A DNA stretch of 5,656 nucleotides from Actinomycetota bacterium (GTDB lineage Bacteria > Actinomycetota > Acidimicrobiia > Acidimicrobiales > Iamiaceae), in contig JADGOP010000182.1 of assembly GCA_017882935.1 (NCBI GenBank), positions 1 to 5,656 on the forward strand. Direction: 5' to 3'. Below the pieces are notes generated by a model. The model ran no database searches. It saw only the letters and a program-made list of their open reading frames with translations, and was not told the DNA's origin. Made by a program: the position numbers and the translations under genes. Of the stretch, positions 1-5,424 are shown in pieces. Numbering within the stretch: position 1 is the first letter of the stretch; every line of letters starts with the position of its first letter.

Positions 1-150
1 CTCCGTGGCGCCAACGCCCACCAGTGCCGCCTGTGCCAGTCGCGGCTGAGCGTGCGGGCCCTCGACGCGGCCGGCGGCCGGTCGCTCTTCGCCGAGGTCC
101 CGACCGGCTCCGGCGGTGCCGGCACCAACGGCGAAGCGCGCAACCGATGA
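1..150 (+). CDS. C-terminal end of an unidentified protein with a CxxC segment (partial)
   Basis: Frame 1 is open from the window edge to a TGA at 148-150 and gives the last 49 residues of a protein that begins outside the window. The visible part contains HQCRLCQSRL (residues 8-17 of the fragment), a single CxxC with a neighbouring His that could be half of a zinc-binding site. A Gly/Ala/Thr-rich, probably disordered tail follows. Its stop overlaps the next start as ATGA, so the two genes are almost certainly co-transcribed and translationally coupled. The neighbourhood suggests an accessory of the restriction-modification module, but a housekeeping gene is equally possible. I do not recognise the family, and the fragment is too short to name it. 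Confidence 0.65.
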   Translation, partial: LRGANAHQCRLCQSRLSVRALDAAGGRSLFAEVPTGSGGAGTNGEARNR

Positions 151-1607
151 CCCTCACCCCCGTCCCCGACGAGCCGCGCGGCCGCACGCGGCGACCCACC
201 GTCACCGCCCGCTTCGGGTCGTCGCGGCGCGAGAACCACGACGCGTCCCTCTTCTACGAGCGCTTCACCCCGCCCGAGATCTCCGACGACGCCACGCTGC
301 AGCGCCCCACCCAGCTCGACGTCATCCACCGCCACGACGCCCGCGACATGGCCCAGGTCGAGTCCAACTCGGTGGCCCTCGTCGTCACCTCGCCGCCCTA
401 CTTCGCGGGCAAGCAGTACGAGGAGAGCCTCGGCGAGAACGGCGTCCCGGCCACCTACTTCGAGTACCTCACCCTGCTGCGCGACGTGTTCGCCGAGTGC
501 AAGCGGGTGCTCGAGCCGGGTGGTCGCATCGCCGTCAACGTGGCCAACCTGGGGCGCCGCCCCTACCGCTCGCTCGCCGGCGACGTCACCGACATCCTGC
601 AGGAGCTCGGACTGCTGCTGCGCGGCGAGGTGGTGTGGTGGAAGGGCCGGGCCGCGGGCGGGTCGTGCGCCTGGGGCACGTTCCAGCGCCCCACCAACCC
701 CGTCCTGCGCGACGTCACCGAGCGCATCGTCATCGCCAGCAAGGGCCGCTTCGACCGTGCCCTCACGCCGCAGCAGCGCCTCAAGCAGGGCCTCCCGTCG
801 ACGACCACCATCTCCCGCGACGAGTTCCTCGAGGCCACCACCGACCTGTGGGAGATCTCGCCCGAGAGCGCCCGGCGCGTCGGGCACCCCGCTCCCTTCC
901 CCGTGCAGCTCCCCAAGCGGCTCATCGAGCTCTACACCTACGAGGACGACGTCGTGCTCGACCCGTTCATGGGCTCGGGCAGCACCGCGGTCGCCGCCAT
1001 CCGCACCAACCGCCACTTCATCGGGTTCGACAACGACAAGGCCTACGTCGACGCCGCCCGCGAGCGCGCCCGGTACGAGCTGCTGTTCCGCGACGAAGGC
1101 CTCGACCCCTCGTTCAGCCGCGTGCACCTCCCCGCCGTGGCCGTGGTCGACGACGACGAGGAGGTCCTGGCGCGGGTGGTGCGCGAGGGGCGACAGGCGC
1201 GCGAGGTCGCCGAGGCAGTGCTGCGGTCGTGCGGCTTCGAGAACATCCGGGCCGATGCCAAGCCGCGCGGTCTCGGCATCGACCTCCACTTCGTCGCCAC
1301 CGACCAGACCGGCGGTGGCTGGGCGTTCGACGTGTCGGGCTCCTTCACCGCCGGCCAGTCGGGCCTCCGCCGCAGCGACACGCTCTGGAAGGCCCTGGGC
1401 AAGGCGGCGGTGCTGCACGAGTCCAACCAGCGGCGCCCGCTGGTGCTGCTCACCACGAGCCTGCCGGCCAAGGGCAGCGCCGGGCTGGCCGCGCTCAAGG
1501 TGGTGCGCGGCCCGGGCAAGGCGGTGTTCGACGTGGTCAAGCTGCTCGACGACGCCGACCACGAGCGGCTCCGGGGCTACGCCGTCGAGGGCCGACCCGA
1601 CCGCTGA
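147..1607 (+). CDS. Beta-class DNA (cytosine-N4 or adenine-N6) methyltransferase with an extra C-terminal nuclease-like domain
   Basis: This is a predicted S-adenosylmethionine-dependent DNA methyltransferase of the N6/N4 amino-MTase family, 486 aa. The catalytic motif IV, TSPPY, lies at residues 81-85. The SAM-binding motif I, DPFMGSGST, lies at 272-280. Motif IV before motif I is the beta-class order. SPPY rather than DPPY favours N4-cytosine methylation, though adenine cannot be excluded. Between them are the family-typical stretches WWKGRAA, RPTNPVLRDVTERIVIASK and ESARRVGHPAPFP. Residues from about 335 to 486 are additional: GIDL (D379), a strand with FDVSG (394-398), a helix TLWKALGKAAVLHE and a strand PLVLLTTSLP. 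This order resembles a PD-(D/E)xK nuclease fold, but the usual (D/E)xK lysine position is Ser397. I chose the ATG at 147 because it overlaps the upstream stop as ATGA and homology-like sequence begins soon after. The frame is open back to 24, but that segment reads as low-complexity Arg-rich out-of-frame sequence. The stop abuts the probable endonuclease gene. Confidence 0.93.
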   Translation: MTLTPVPDEPRGRTRRPTVTARFGSSRRENHDASLFYERFTPPEISDDATLQRPTQLDVIHRHDARDMAQVESNSVALVVTSPPYFAGKQYEESLGENGVPATYFEYLTLLRDVFAECKRVLEPGGRIAVNVANLGRRPYRSLAGDVTDILQELGLLLRGEVVWWKGRAAGGSCAWGTFQRPTNPVLRDVTERIVIASKGRFDRALTPQQRLKQGLPSTTTISRDEFLEATTDLWEISPESARRVGHPAPFPVQLPKRLIELYTYEDDVVLDPFMGSGSTAVAAIRTNRHFIGFDNDKAYVDAARERARYELLFRDEGLDPSFSRVHLPAVAVVDDDEEVLARVVREGRQAREVAEAVLRSCGFENIRADAKPRGLGIDLHFVATDQTGGGWAFDVSGSFTAGQSGLRRSDTLWKALGKAAVLHESNQRRPLVLLTTSLPAKGSAGLAALKVVRGPGKAVFDVVKLLDDADHERLRGYAVEGRPDR

Positions 1608-2606
1608 ATGCCGTCGGAGCGCACCACCGTCACCGAGCTCGCCACGGCGCTCGGCATGTTGGGAGCCGACACCGTGGCCGACGCCGTCCGGGAACGGCCG
1701 GCCGCGTTGGCCGGGCTCGGCGACGACGACTGGGGGCAGCTGCAGGCCCTCGAGCGCGACCATGCCTACGCGCGCGACTTCTACGCCGGGTTCGCGAACG
1801 GTCGGGCGTTCCTGCGGGCCGACGACGCGCTCGCCGGGCGGATACCCCGCCTCATCGAGTGGACCGGCGGGCGCCGACCACCAGGCGACGAGGTGGTCCC
1901 CTCCGACCTGCGGGTCGATCACGTCTACCTGATCAGCTGCAAGTACCTGTCACGGATCCTGCACAACCCGAGCCCGGCGCGCCTCGTCGAGGGACTGCTC
2001 ACCCAAGCGCCCGTCGACGACCGCAGCGACTGGTACCAGCGCGTCGCGCCGGCCGAGCACCAGGCCCTCTACGAGGCCTGCACCGCGGGCGTGGGCGTGG
2101 GCGGGCTGCCGGCGCGGGTTGCCGACCTCACCAAGGCCGACCGCCGGGCCGTCGCCCTGGCGCTCCGCGGCGAGTGGCCCGAGGCCGCGGTCGAACCCTA
2201 CGCCGCGCTGTGCGCGGTGGTCAGCGACGCCACCGCCCGGCTGTGGCGCGAGCGCCTCGACGCGTCGAACGCCGAGCCGATGCTGTGGCGGCTGCTGCGC
2301 ATCGGCTCGGCGCCCTACTTCGTGCTGGGCTCCGACGGGCAGGGCTCGATGCGGCTGCGCATCGCCACGCCCTGGGACTGGCGACAGCGCTACCGGCTGC
2401 GCACCTTCGACGTCGAGCCGCAGGCAGGTGGCCAGCCACGGGTCGGCTGGCGCGCCACCTTCGACGACCGGCGCACCAGCGAGGCGGGTGAGGTCCACGG
2501 GCACGTCGAGGTCCGGTGGAGCCACGGCCGGTTCGGTCAGCGACCCGAGGCCAAGGTGTACCTCGACTCCAAGCACGACGAGGTGCCCGGCTACCACGCC
2601 CTCTGA
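1608..2606 (+). CDS. Probable Type II restriction endonuclease (partner of the adjacent methyltransferase)
   Basis: This 332-aa protein starts directly at the methyltransferase stop (TGAATG), so it is translationally coupled to it. In restriction-modification loci the gene beside a solitary amino-MTase is usually the nuclease. The sequence has a helical N-terminal region (about 1-90), then PSDLRVDH with D100 and D104, a hydrophobic strand and SCK (S110, K112), and then a helix carrying E128. Asp, SxK and a downstream Glu resemble the rearranged PD-(D/E)xK active site of the Cfr10I/NgoMIV type, in which the second acidic residue has moved to the following helix. The C-terminal half contains a WDW at 256-258 and a compact Gly/Arg/Trp/His-rich segment HGHVEVRWSHGRFG starting at 297, followed by RPEAKVYLDSKHDEVPGY. 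Both could contribute to DNA binding. I do not recognise a named family. The gene call is firm; the nuclease assignment is inference from context and motif spacing. Confidence 0.72.
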   Translation: MPSERTTVTELATALGMLGADTVADAVRERPAALAGLGDDDWGQLQALERDHAYARDFYAGFANGRAFLRADDALAGRIPRLIEWTGGRRPPGDEVVPSDLRVDHVYLISCKYLSRILHNPSPARLVEGLLTQAPVDDRSDWYQRVAPAEHQALYEACTAGVGVGGLPARVADLTKADRRAVALALRGEWPEAAVEPYAALCAVVSDATARLWRERLDASNAEPMLWRLLRIGSAPYFVLGSDGQGSMRLRIATPWDWRQRYRLRTFDVEPQAGGQPRVGWRATFDDRRTSEAGEVHGHVEVRWSHGRFGQRPEAKVYLDSKHDEVPGYHAL

Positions 2607-2630
2607 CCCTGCAGCGGCGGCAACCGAATC

Positions 2631-2679
2631 CTTTTGGGGACGGAAATGGCGCGATACACGCCATTTCCGTCCCCAGAAG
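2631..2679. repeat. Long imperfect-tip palindrome (REP/MITE-like hairpin) between convergent genes
   Basis: Positions 2635-2651 (TGGGGACGGAAATGGCG) are exactly complementary to 2659-2675, with a 7-base loop (2652-2658). Four further outer pairs, CTTT at 2631-2634 with GAAG at 2676-2679, include one G-T wobble. The result is a 21-bp stem. Neither side is followed by a T-run, so it is not a canonical intrinsic terminator, although it could still separate the two convergent transcription units. The GGGGAC...GTCCCC ends and the lower-GC interior, unlike the flanks, suggest a dispersed palindromic element of REP type, of the kind associated with Y1-transposase (RAYT) genes. Copy number cannot be judged from this window. 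Confidence 0.8.
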
Positions 2680-2696
2680 TTCGAGCTGCGGGGTGG

Positions 2697-3395
2697 TCAG
2701 GTGCGGTCGAGGCGGAGGCCGTGCCCGTCTCGGGTGACCTCCATGGCGAAGTCGAAGCGGTCGACGGCCGTGGCGTACTCGATGTCGCGGGGGTCGACGT
2801 GGCCGGCGCCGAGGGCGAGCGTGCGGACGGCCTCGTCGGTGCCGGCCACCGTCCGGGCGACCGCGGCGGCGTCCGGCTCCTCACCGCGACGGAGCGCCTC
2901 GATGTGGGCGGCCGTGAGGCGATCGTCGGTGCCGGGACGGTCGGGCCGGTCGGTGAACCAGCCGGTGATCACGTAGCTCGGCTCACCCAGGCCGGCGCGG
3001 TCGACCGCTGCCGCCGTCGCCGAGGCGCACACCAGCCCGGCGCACCAGAGCCGGGTCGCATTGCGGGCGGCCACCACGCCTTGCGTGCCGGCCGACGTGC
3101 GCTGCACCACCACCCGGTCACGGAGGTCTGCGGCTTCGGCCTGCACCGGGGAGTTCGGCAGGTCGAAGCCGTCGGGCCGCAGGCCGTGGTCCTCGCCCAT
3201 CGCGACCGAGCCCGGGTGGGCCGCCTTGAAGGCGAGCGCTTCAGCGACCGTCGAGACCAGGTAGATGCACCGGGCGCCGGCAGCCAGCGCGTACGCCGCA
3301 GTGCTGAACGCCCGGATCACGTCGATCACCACGACCGGTCCGGTCATCTCCGCGACCTGATGCGTCCCCACCTGCCGCCCAATCGCCGCCATCAC
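2697..3395 (-). CDS. comB: ComB-family protein (2-phosphosulfolactate phosphatase-like)
   Basis: This 232-aa protein resembles the 2-phosphosulfolactate phosphatase family, whose founding members hydrolyse 2-phosphosulfolactate to sulfolactate in coenzyme M synthesis. Family-like landmarks are VVVIDVIRAFSTA (21-33), AAGARCIYLV (38-47), a GEDHG...GFDLPNSP block (68-83) and VVVQRTSAGTQGV (95-107). No signal peptide is visible, so it should be cytosolic. The frame opens with GTG at 3395 followed by ATG at 3392. A GTG at residue 9 and an ATG at residue 17 are further options. No convincing Shine-Dalgarno decides between them, but residue 17 would leave very little before the first core strand. 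It lies 48 bp downstream of the metallophosphoesterase on the same strand and may share its transcript. Bacterial members are common where coenzyme M is not expected, so the physiological substrate here is uncertain. Confidence 0.85.
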   Translation of the reverse strand: MMAAIGRQVGTHQVAEMTGPVVVIDVIRAFSTAAYALAAGARCIYLVSTVAEALAFKAAHPGSVAMGEDHGLRPDGFDLPNSPVQAEAADLRDRVVVQRTSAGTQGVVAARNATRLWCAGLVCASATAAAVDRAGLGEPSYVITGWFTDRPDRPGTDDRLTAAHIEALRRGEEPDAAAVARTVAGTDEAVRTLALGAGHVDPRDIEYATAVDRFDFAMEVTRDGHGLRLDRT

Positions 3396-3443
3396 GCCAG
3401 GCTGGCACGCGCCGACGTCCGCGGGTGCCGCGTCGGGCGCTCG

Positions 3444-4880
3444 TCAACCCAGCGTGTAGGCGATGACGTCGAAGGTGCGTCCGTACTCGTCGGTGGGTGT
3501 GACGGTGACCGTGGTGCCCGAGACGGTGACGAGGAGGTAGTGGTAGACGTGGTCGGCCGAGCTGGGCGCGGTGGCGGCACCGCAGCGGCTGCCCGTGCTC
3601 TTGGTCGGTGACCAGCCGATGGCGTAGGCGTCGAAGGCGTGGCACGGCGACTCGCCCACGGGCTGGAGCAGCCCGCCTCCGCCGCCCGTCACGTAGCTGG
3701 GGAACGTCCCTGGGCCGGTGGGCACGTTGCGCTCGTAGATGTGGGCGTGGCCGTTGAAGGCGAGCGAGACGTGGTTGGCCGCCAGGAGGCCCTCGAGGCT
3801 GCCGGCCCCCTGGAGGTAGGTGTCGGAGTTCTGGGCCTTCTGGTCGCTGTAGAGCGGGTAGTGGAAGAAGGCGAACTTGAGCCCGGCGGGGTGGGCGGCG
3901 AGGTCGGCCTGGAGCCAGGCGTACTGCGGGGTGCCCGGTGCCCAGTGCGCGGCGTAGTCGTCGCTGTAGACGGTGCCGCTGCCGACGTTGCTGTCGGCCC
4001 AGTCGGCGCTGAGCACGTAGTAGCGGGCGTTGCCGGCGTCGAACGCGTACCACTCGCTCGGATACGAGGCCGACGTGGTGCCGTTCACGCAGCAGTACGT
4101 CTCTCGCACGGCCCGACCGCCAGAGGTCGACACGGCCACGTCCTGGGGCCAGTTGATCTGCTCGGTGCTGCGCGTCGCAGAACCCGAGCTGAAGCCGTGG
4201 TTCCCCGGCGTGATGAACATCGGCAGGCGGCTGCCCACCAACGGCCAGAACGCGGACCCGAAGATGGCGCTGGTGTCCTTGGCGTGGTGCTGCAGGTCGC
4301 CGTAGTTGGTCTGGCTGCCCGACGGGTAGCCGTTGTCACCCACCGACACGACGAAGCGTGCCCCCGAGCCGGCCAACTGCCCCAACAACCTGGTGGTGTC
4401 GGCGTTGTCTCCCGAGGCGTCGGTGAGCCCCCAGTCACCCAGCACCGCGAACGAATAGGTGTCGGACGCCCCCGCGGGCACCTGGGTCGTGAAGATCGGT
4501 GACGCTTCACCACCGAGCAGGTCCAGGGAGCCGAGTGCCACCCGGTAGCAGTACCGACCCGAGGCAGGCAACGACAGGGTGGCCTTCCACTGGTACTCCG
4601 AGGTCGTACCGACCGTGATGCTCGTGCGAGCGGCGGACACCACGTTCGTCGGGGTGCACCCACCGGTGGCATCGACCGCTCCCCATGAGGCACTGGCCAC
4701 CGTGTTGCTCGTGTCGGTGGCCCAGTTCACCTCGACCGACCGGCCGACGAGATCCGTGAGATAGGGCCGGCGCGTCAACTGCGGGGCGATCGGAGGCGTA
4801 CACGCGGTGAGTACGCCAATGCTCGCCACGATGGCGACAAGAACGCCGTACCTGAGTGCCACCGACGGGAATCGGACCAT
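3444..4880 (-). CDS. Secreted lipoprotein metallophosphoesterase, purple-acid-phosphatase type
   Basis: This is a predicted membrane-anchored extracytoplasmic phosphoesterase, 478 aa, probably releasing phosphate from phosphomonoesters outside the cell. Residues 1-27 form a lipoprotein signal peptide: a short basic start, a hydrophobic core and lipobox LTAC with C27 as the lipidated residue. Residues 30-135 look like the Fn3/Ig-like N-terminal domain of purple acid phosphatases (RRPYLTDLVGRSVEVNWATD, GRYCYRV, SPIFTTQVP). The catalytic domain follows with the metallophosphoesterase signatures in order: GDWG (D149), GDNGY (D182, Y185), GNH (N227, H228), FFHYP (H340) and NGHAHIYER (H378, H380). 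All expected metal ligands appear present. Cysteines at 75, 111, 263, 264, 413 and 433 could form disulfides, which suits an exported protein. The ATG at 4880 is chosen because the signal peptide begins there, with a G-rich stretch (GGGGGT) a few bases upstream. The frame itself stays open to 5123 without protein-like sequence. A GTG directly before it is an alternative. Confidence 0.94.
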   Translation of the reverse strand: MVRFPSVALRYGVLVAIVASIGVLTACTPPIAPQLTRRPYLTDLVGRSVEVNWATDTSNTVASASWGAVDATGGCTPTNVVSAARTSITVGTTSEYQWKATLSLPASGRYCYRVALGSLDLLGGEASPIFTTQVPAGASDTYSFAVLGDWGLTDASGDNADTTRLLGQLAGSGARFVVSVGDNGYPSGSQTNYGDLQHHAKDTSAIFGSAFWPLVGSRLPMFITPGNHGFSSGSATRSTEQINWPQDVAVSTSGGRAVRETYCCVNGTTSASYPSEWYAFDAGNARYYVLSADWADSNVGSGTVYSDDYAAHWAPGTPQYAWLQADLAAHPAGLKFAFFHYPLYSDQKAQNSDTYLQGAGSLEGLLAANHVSLAFNGHAHIYERNVPTGPGTFPSYVTGGGGGLLQPVGESPCHAFDAYAIGWSPTKSTGSRCGAATAPSSADHVYHYLLVTVSGTTVTVTPTDEYGRTFDVIAYTLG

Positions 4881-4900
4881 CACGAAACCCCCACGGTCGT

Positions 4901-4912
4901 GTGATCGATCAC
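4901..4912. promoter_or_regulatory. Perfect 12-bp palindrome GTGATCGATCAC, possible operator
   Basis: This twelve-base perfect palindrome lies 21-32 bases upstream of the metallophosphoesterase start, in the 91-bp gap after the small exported-protein gene. Its position would suit a repressor or activator acting on the phosphoesterase promoter or leader. It resembles half of a CRP-type site, but the arms are two bases too close for the TGTGA-N6-TCACA spacing. I could not identify a convincing -10/-35 pair nearby. The function is inferred from position and symmetry only. Confidence 0.35.
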
Positions 4913-4971
4913 CCCCCCAAGAAGCCCCCGTCCGATGTCTACATCCTGCACCCCCGAATCCCCGACCGCCA

Positions 4972-5265
4972 TCACCTGACCGCCTCAAGGCCCTCCCGAT
5001 GCGCGGCTGCCCCCGACCGCGGGGTCGGCGAAGGATGTGAGTGCGTCGCCGGGTCCACCTCTGCTGAGGTAGAGATGGCGTGCATCCGCGAGCCCTTGCA
5101 CGGGTAGACCAGCACTTGGACATGCCGGCCGTCCGGTGCGAGCCGGAAACCCAGCTGCGGGGTGGCAGAACACCACGTGAGCACGCTCGCCAGCAAGGAC
5201 AGCCCCACGAGCCCCGCGACGAACCGCCGACAGCGCCGGCCGACGGCCCGCACCCGGGCGGTCAC
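4972..5265 (-). CDS. Small exported or membrane-anchored protein, unknown function
   Basis: This 97-aa protein starts with GTG at 5265. The start is set by a strong Shine-Dalgarno (GAGGA, plus-strand 5272-5276) six bases upstream. The frame also runs open further upstream, but there it crosses the tRNA fragment. An Arg-rich N-terminus (residues 4-14) is followed by a hydrophobic segment FVAGLVGLSLLASVLTW (15-31), which is a signal peptide or single membrane segment. C32 follows LTW; Trp at the -1 position does not fit a lipobox, so lipidation is unlikely. After the membrane part come GFRLAPDGRHVQVLVYPCKG (39-58) and a polar, Pro/Ser/His-containing tail. C56 with C32 could pair. Its start lies one base after the TGA of a helix-turn-helix remnant, as in an operon. 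I do not recognise a named family; small actinobacterial secreted proteins of this layout are usually hypothetical. Confidence 0.6.
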   Translation of the reverse strand: MTARVRAVGRRCRRFVAGLVGLSLLASVLTWCSATPQLGFRLAPDGRHVQVLVYPCKGSRMHAISTSAEVDPATHSHPSPTPRSGAAAHREGLEAVR

Positions 5266-5266
5266 G

Positions 5267-5373
5267 TCAGGTCCTCGACTTCTTCCAATCGAGGACGTCC
5301 TCGCGGAGCCAGAGCCGGGTACGGCCGGCACCGCGCTCGATGACGGCCTCGGGAAGTCGTCGTAGCGGTGCTT
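5267..5373 (-). pseudogene. C-terminal remnant of an excisionase/AlpA-type helix-turn-helix protein, frameshifted
   Basis: From 5356 to the stop at 5267-5269 one minus-strand frame reads LPEAVIERGAGRTRLW then LREDVLDWKKSRT. This matches the second half of small HTH_17/MerR-like excisionase proteins, which typically end in a 'FP..V......G...W...DV..W' pattern. The matching segment just upstream, KHRYDDFP, is in a different frame (5350-5373). Restoring one C in the run at the junction (TTCCCGAG to TTCCCCGAG) would join them as RYDDFPEAVIERG. No ATG, GTG or TTG is available in the downstream frame back to its preceding stop, and the first helices of the HTH are absent; instead the sequence runs into the tRNA fragment. 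I therefore call it a truncated, frameshifted remnant. Its stop is one base before the GTG of the small exported-protein gene. A single-base sequencing or assembly error could account for the frameshift but not for the missing N-terminus. Confidence 0.55.
5271..5303. promoter_or_regulatory. Inverted repeat able to sequester the Shine-Dalgarno of the small exported-protein gene
   Basis: GTCCTCGA at 5271-5278 pairs perfectly with TCGAGGAC at 5289-5296 around a 10-base loop. The overlapping CGAGGACGTCCTCG at 5290-5303 is itself a perfect 14-bp palindrome. In the minus-strand mRNA the GAGGA that serves the GTG at 5265 lies inside one arm of the 8-bp stem. Translation of the upstream helix-turn-helix frame would open the stem, which is a coupling arrangement. 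The stretch is also coding for that frame, so the symmetry could be partly accidental. Confidence 0.4.
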
Positions 5374-5377
5374 CGGA

Positions 5378-5410
5378 GTGGAATCGAACCCACGACCCCC
5401 TGCTTGCAAA
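5378..5410 (-). other. 3' fragment of tRNA-Ala(TGC), probable attachment site of an integrated element
   Basis: Read on the minus strand, the sequence has the anticodon loop TTTGCAA (plus 5404-5410; anticodon TGC at 5406-5408, alanine), the 3' anticodon-stem half GCAGG, a variable region and a T-arm GTGGGTTCGATTCCAC. This is very close to actinobacterial tRNA-Ala. The 5' anticodon-stem half, D-arm and 5' acceptor strand are missing: the bases before the loop (ATTCGGC) do not pair with GCAGG and no D-arm motif is found upstream. The T-stem also lacks one C, so it is not a working tRNA gene. A tRNA 3' part cut at the anticodon loop is the classic att duplicate left by tyrosine-recombinase elements. 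Under that model the element lies toward higher coordinates and the original tRNA flank lies toward lower ones. Confidence 0.65.
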
Positions 5411-5424
5411 GCCGAATATTTGCA
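5405..5424. repeat. Inverted repeat TGCAAA...TTTGCA at the tRNA-fragment junction
   Basis: TGCAAA (5405-5410) and TTTGCA (5419-5424) face each other across an AT-richer 8-base spacer exactly where tRNA similarity stops. Short inverted core-type sites around an overlap region are what tyrosine integrases bind. The position at the edge of the tRNA match is suggestive; the length alone would not be. Confidence 0.35.

Noticed and set aside
24..146. N-terminal extension of the methyltransferase frame back to 24
   Set aside because: The frame is open but reads as Arg/Pro-rich out-of-frame sequence over the end of the upstream gene. The ATGA overlap at 147 is the more natural start.
116..2491. Very long plus-strand open frame of 791 codons
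   Set aside because: It is an Arg/Ala/Pro/His-rich shadow of the two restriction-modification genes, caused by high GC content. It has no recognisable motif.
2631..2679. Hairpin as a rho-independent terminator
   Set aside because: No T-run follows the stem on either strand and the stem is much longer than usual, so REP/MITE-like is a better description. Some termination effect is still possible.
3396..3443. Weak stem between the phosphoesterase and ComB genes
   Set aside because: GCCGACG and CGTCGGG pair only with a bulge and there is no T-run. In this GC-rich sequence such matches are expected by chance.
4900..4913. CRP/FNR-type binding site
   Set aside because: The spacing between TGTGA and TCAC is four bases rather than six, and the arms do not fit TTGAT-N4-ATCAA. 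Kept only as an unspecified palindrome.
2634..5123. Long plus-strand frames opposite ComB and the phosphoesterase
   Set aside because: They are antisense shadows of well-supported minus-strand genes, with no domains and only composition-driven openness.
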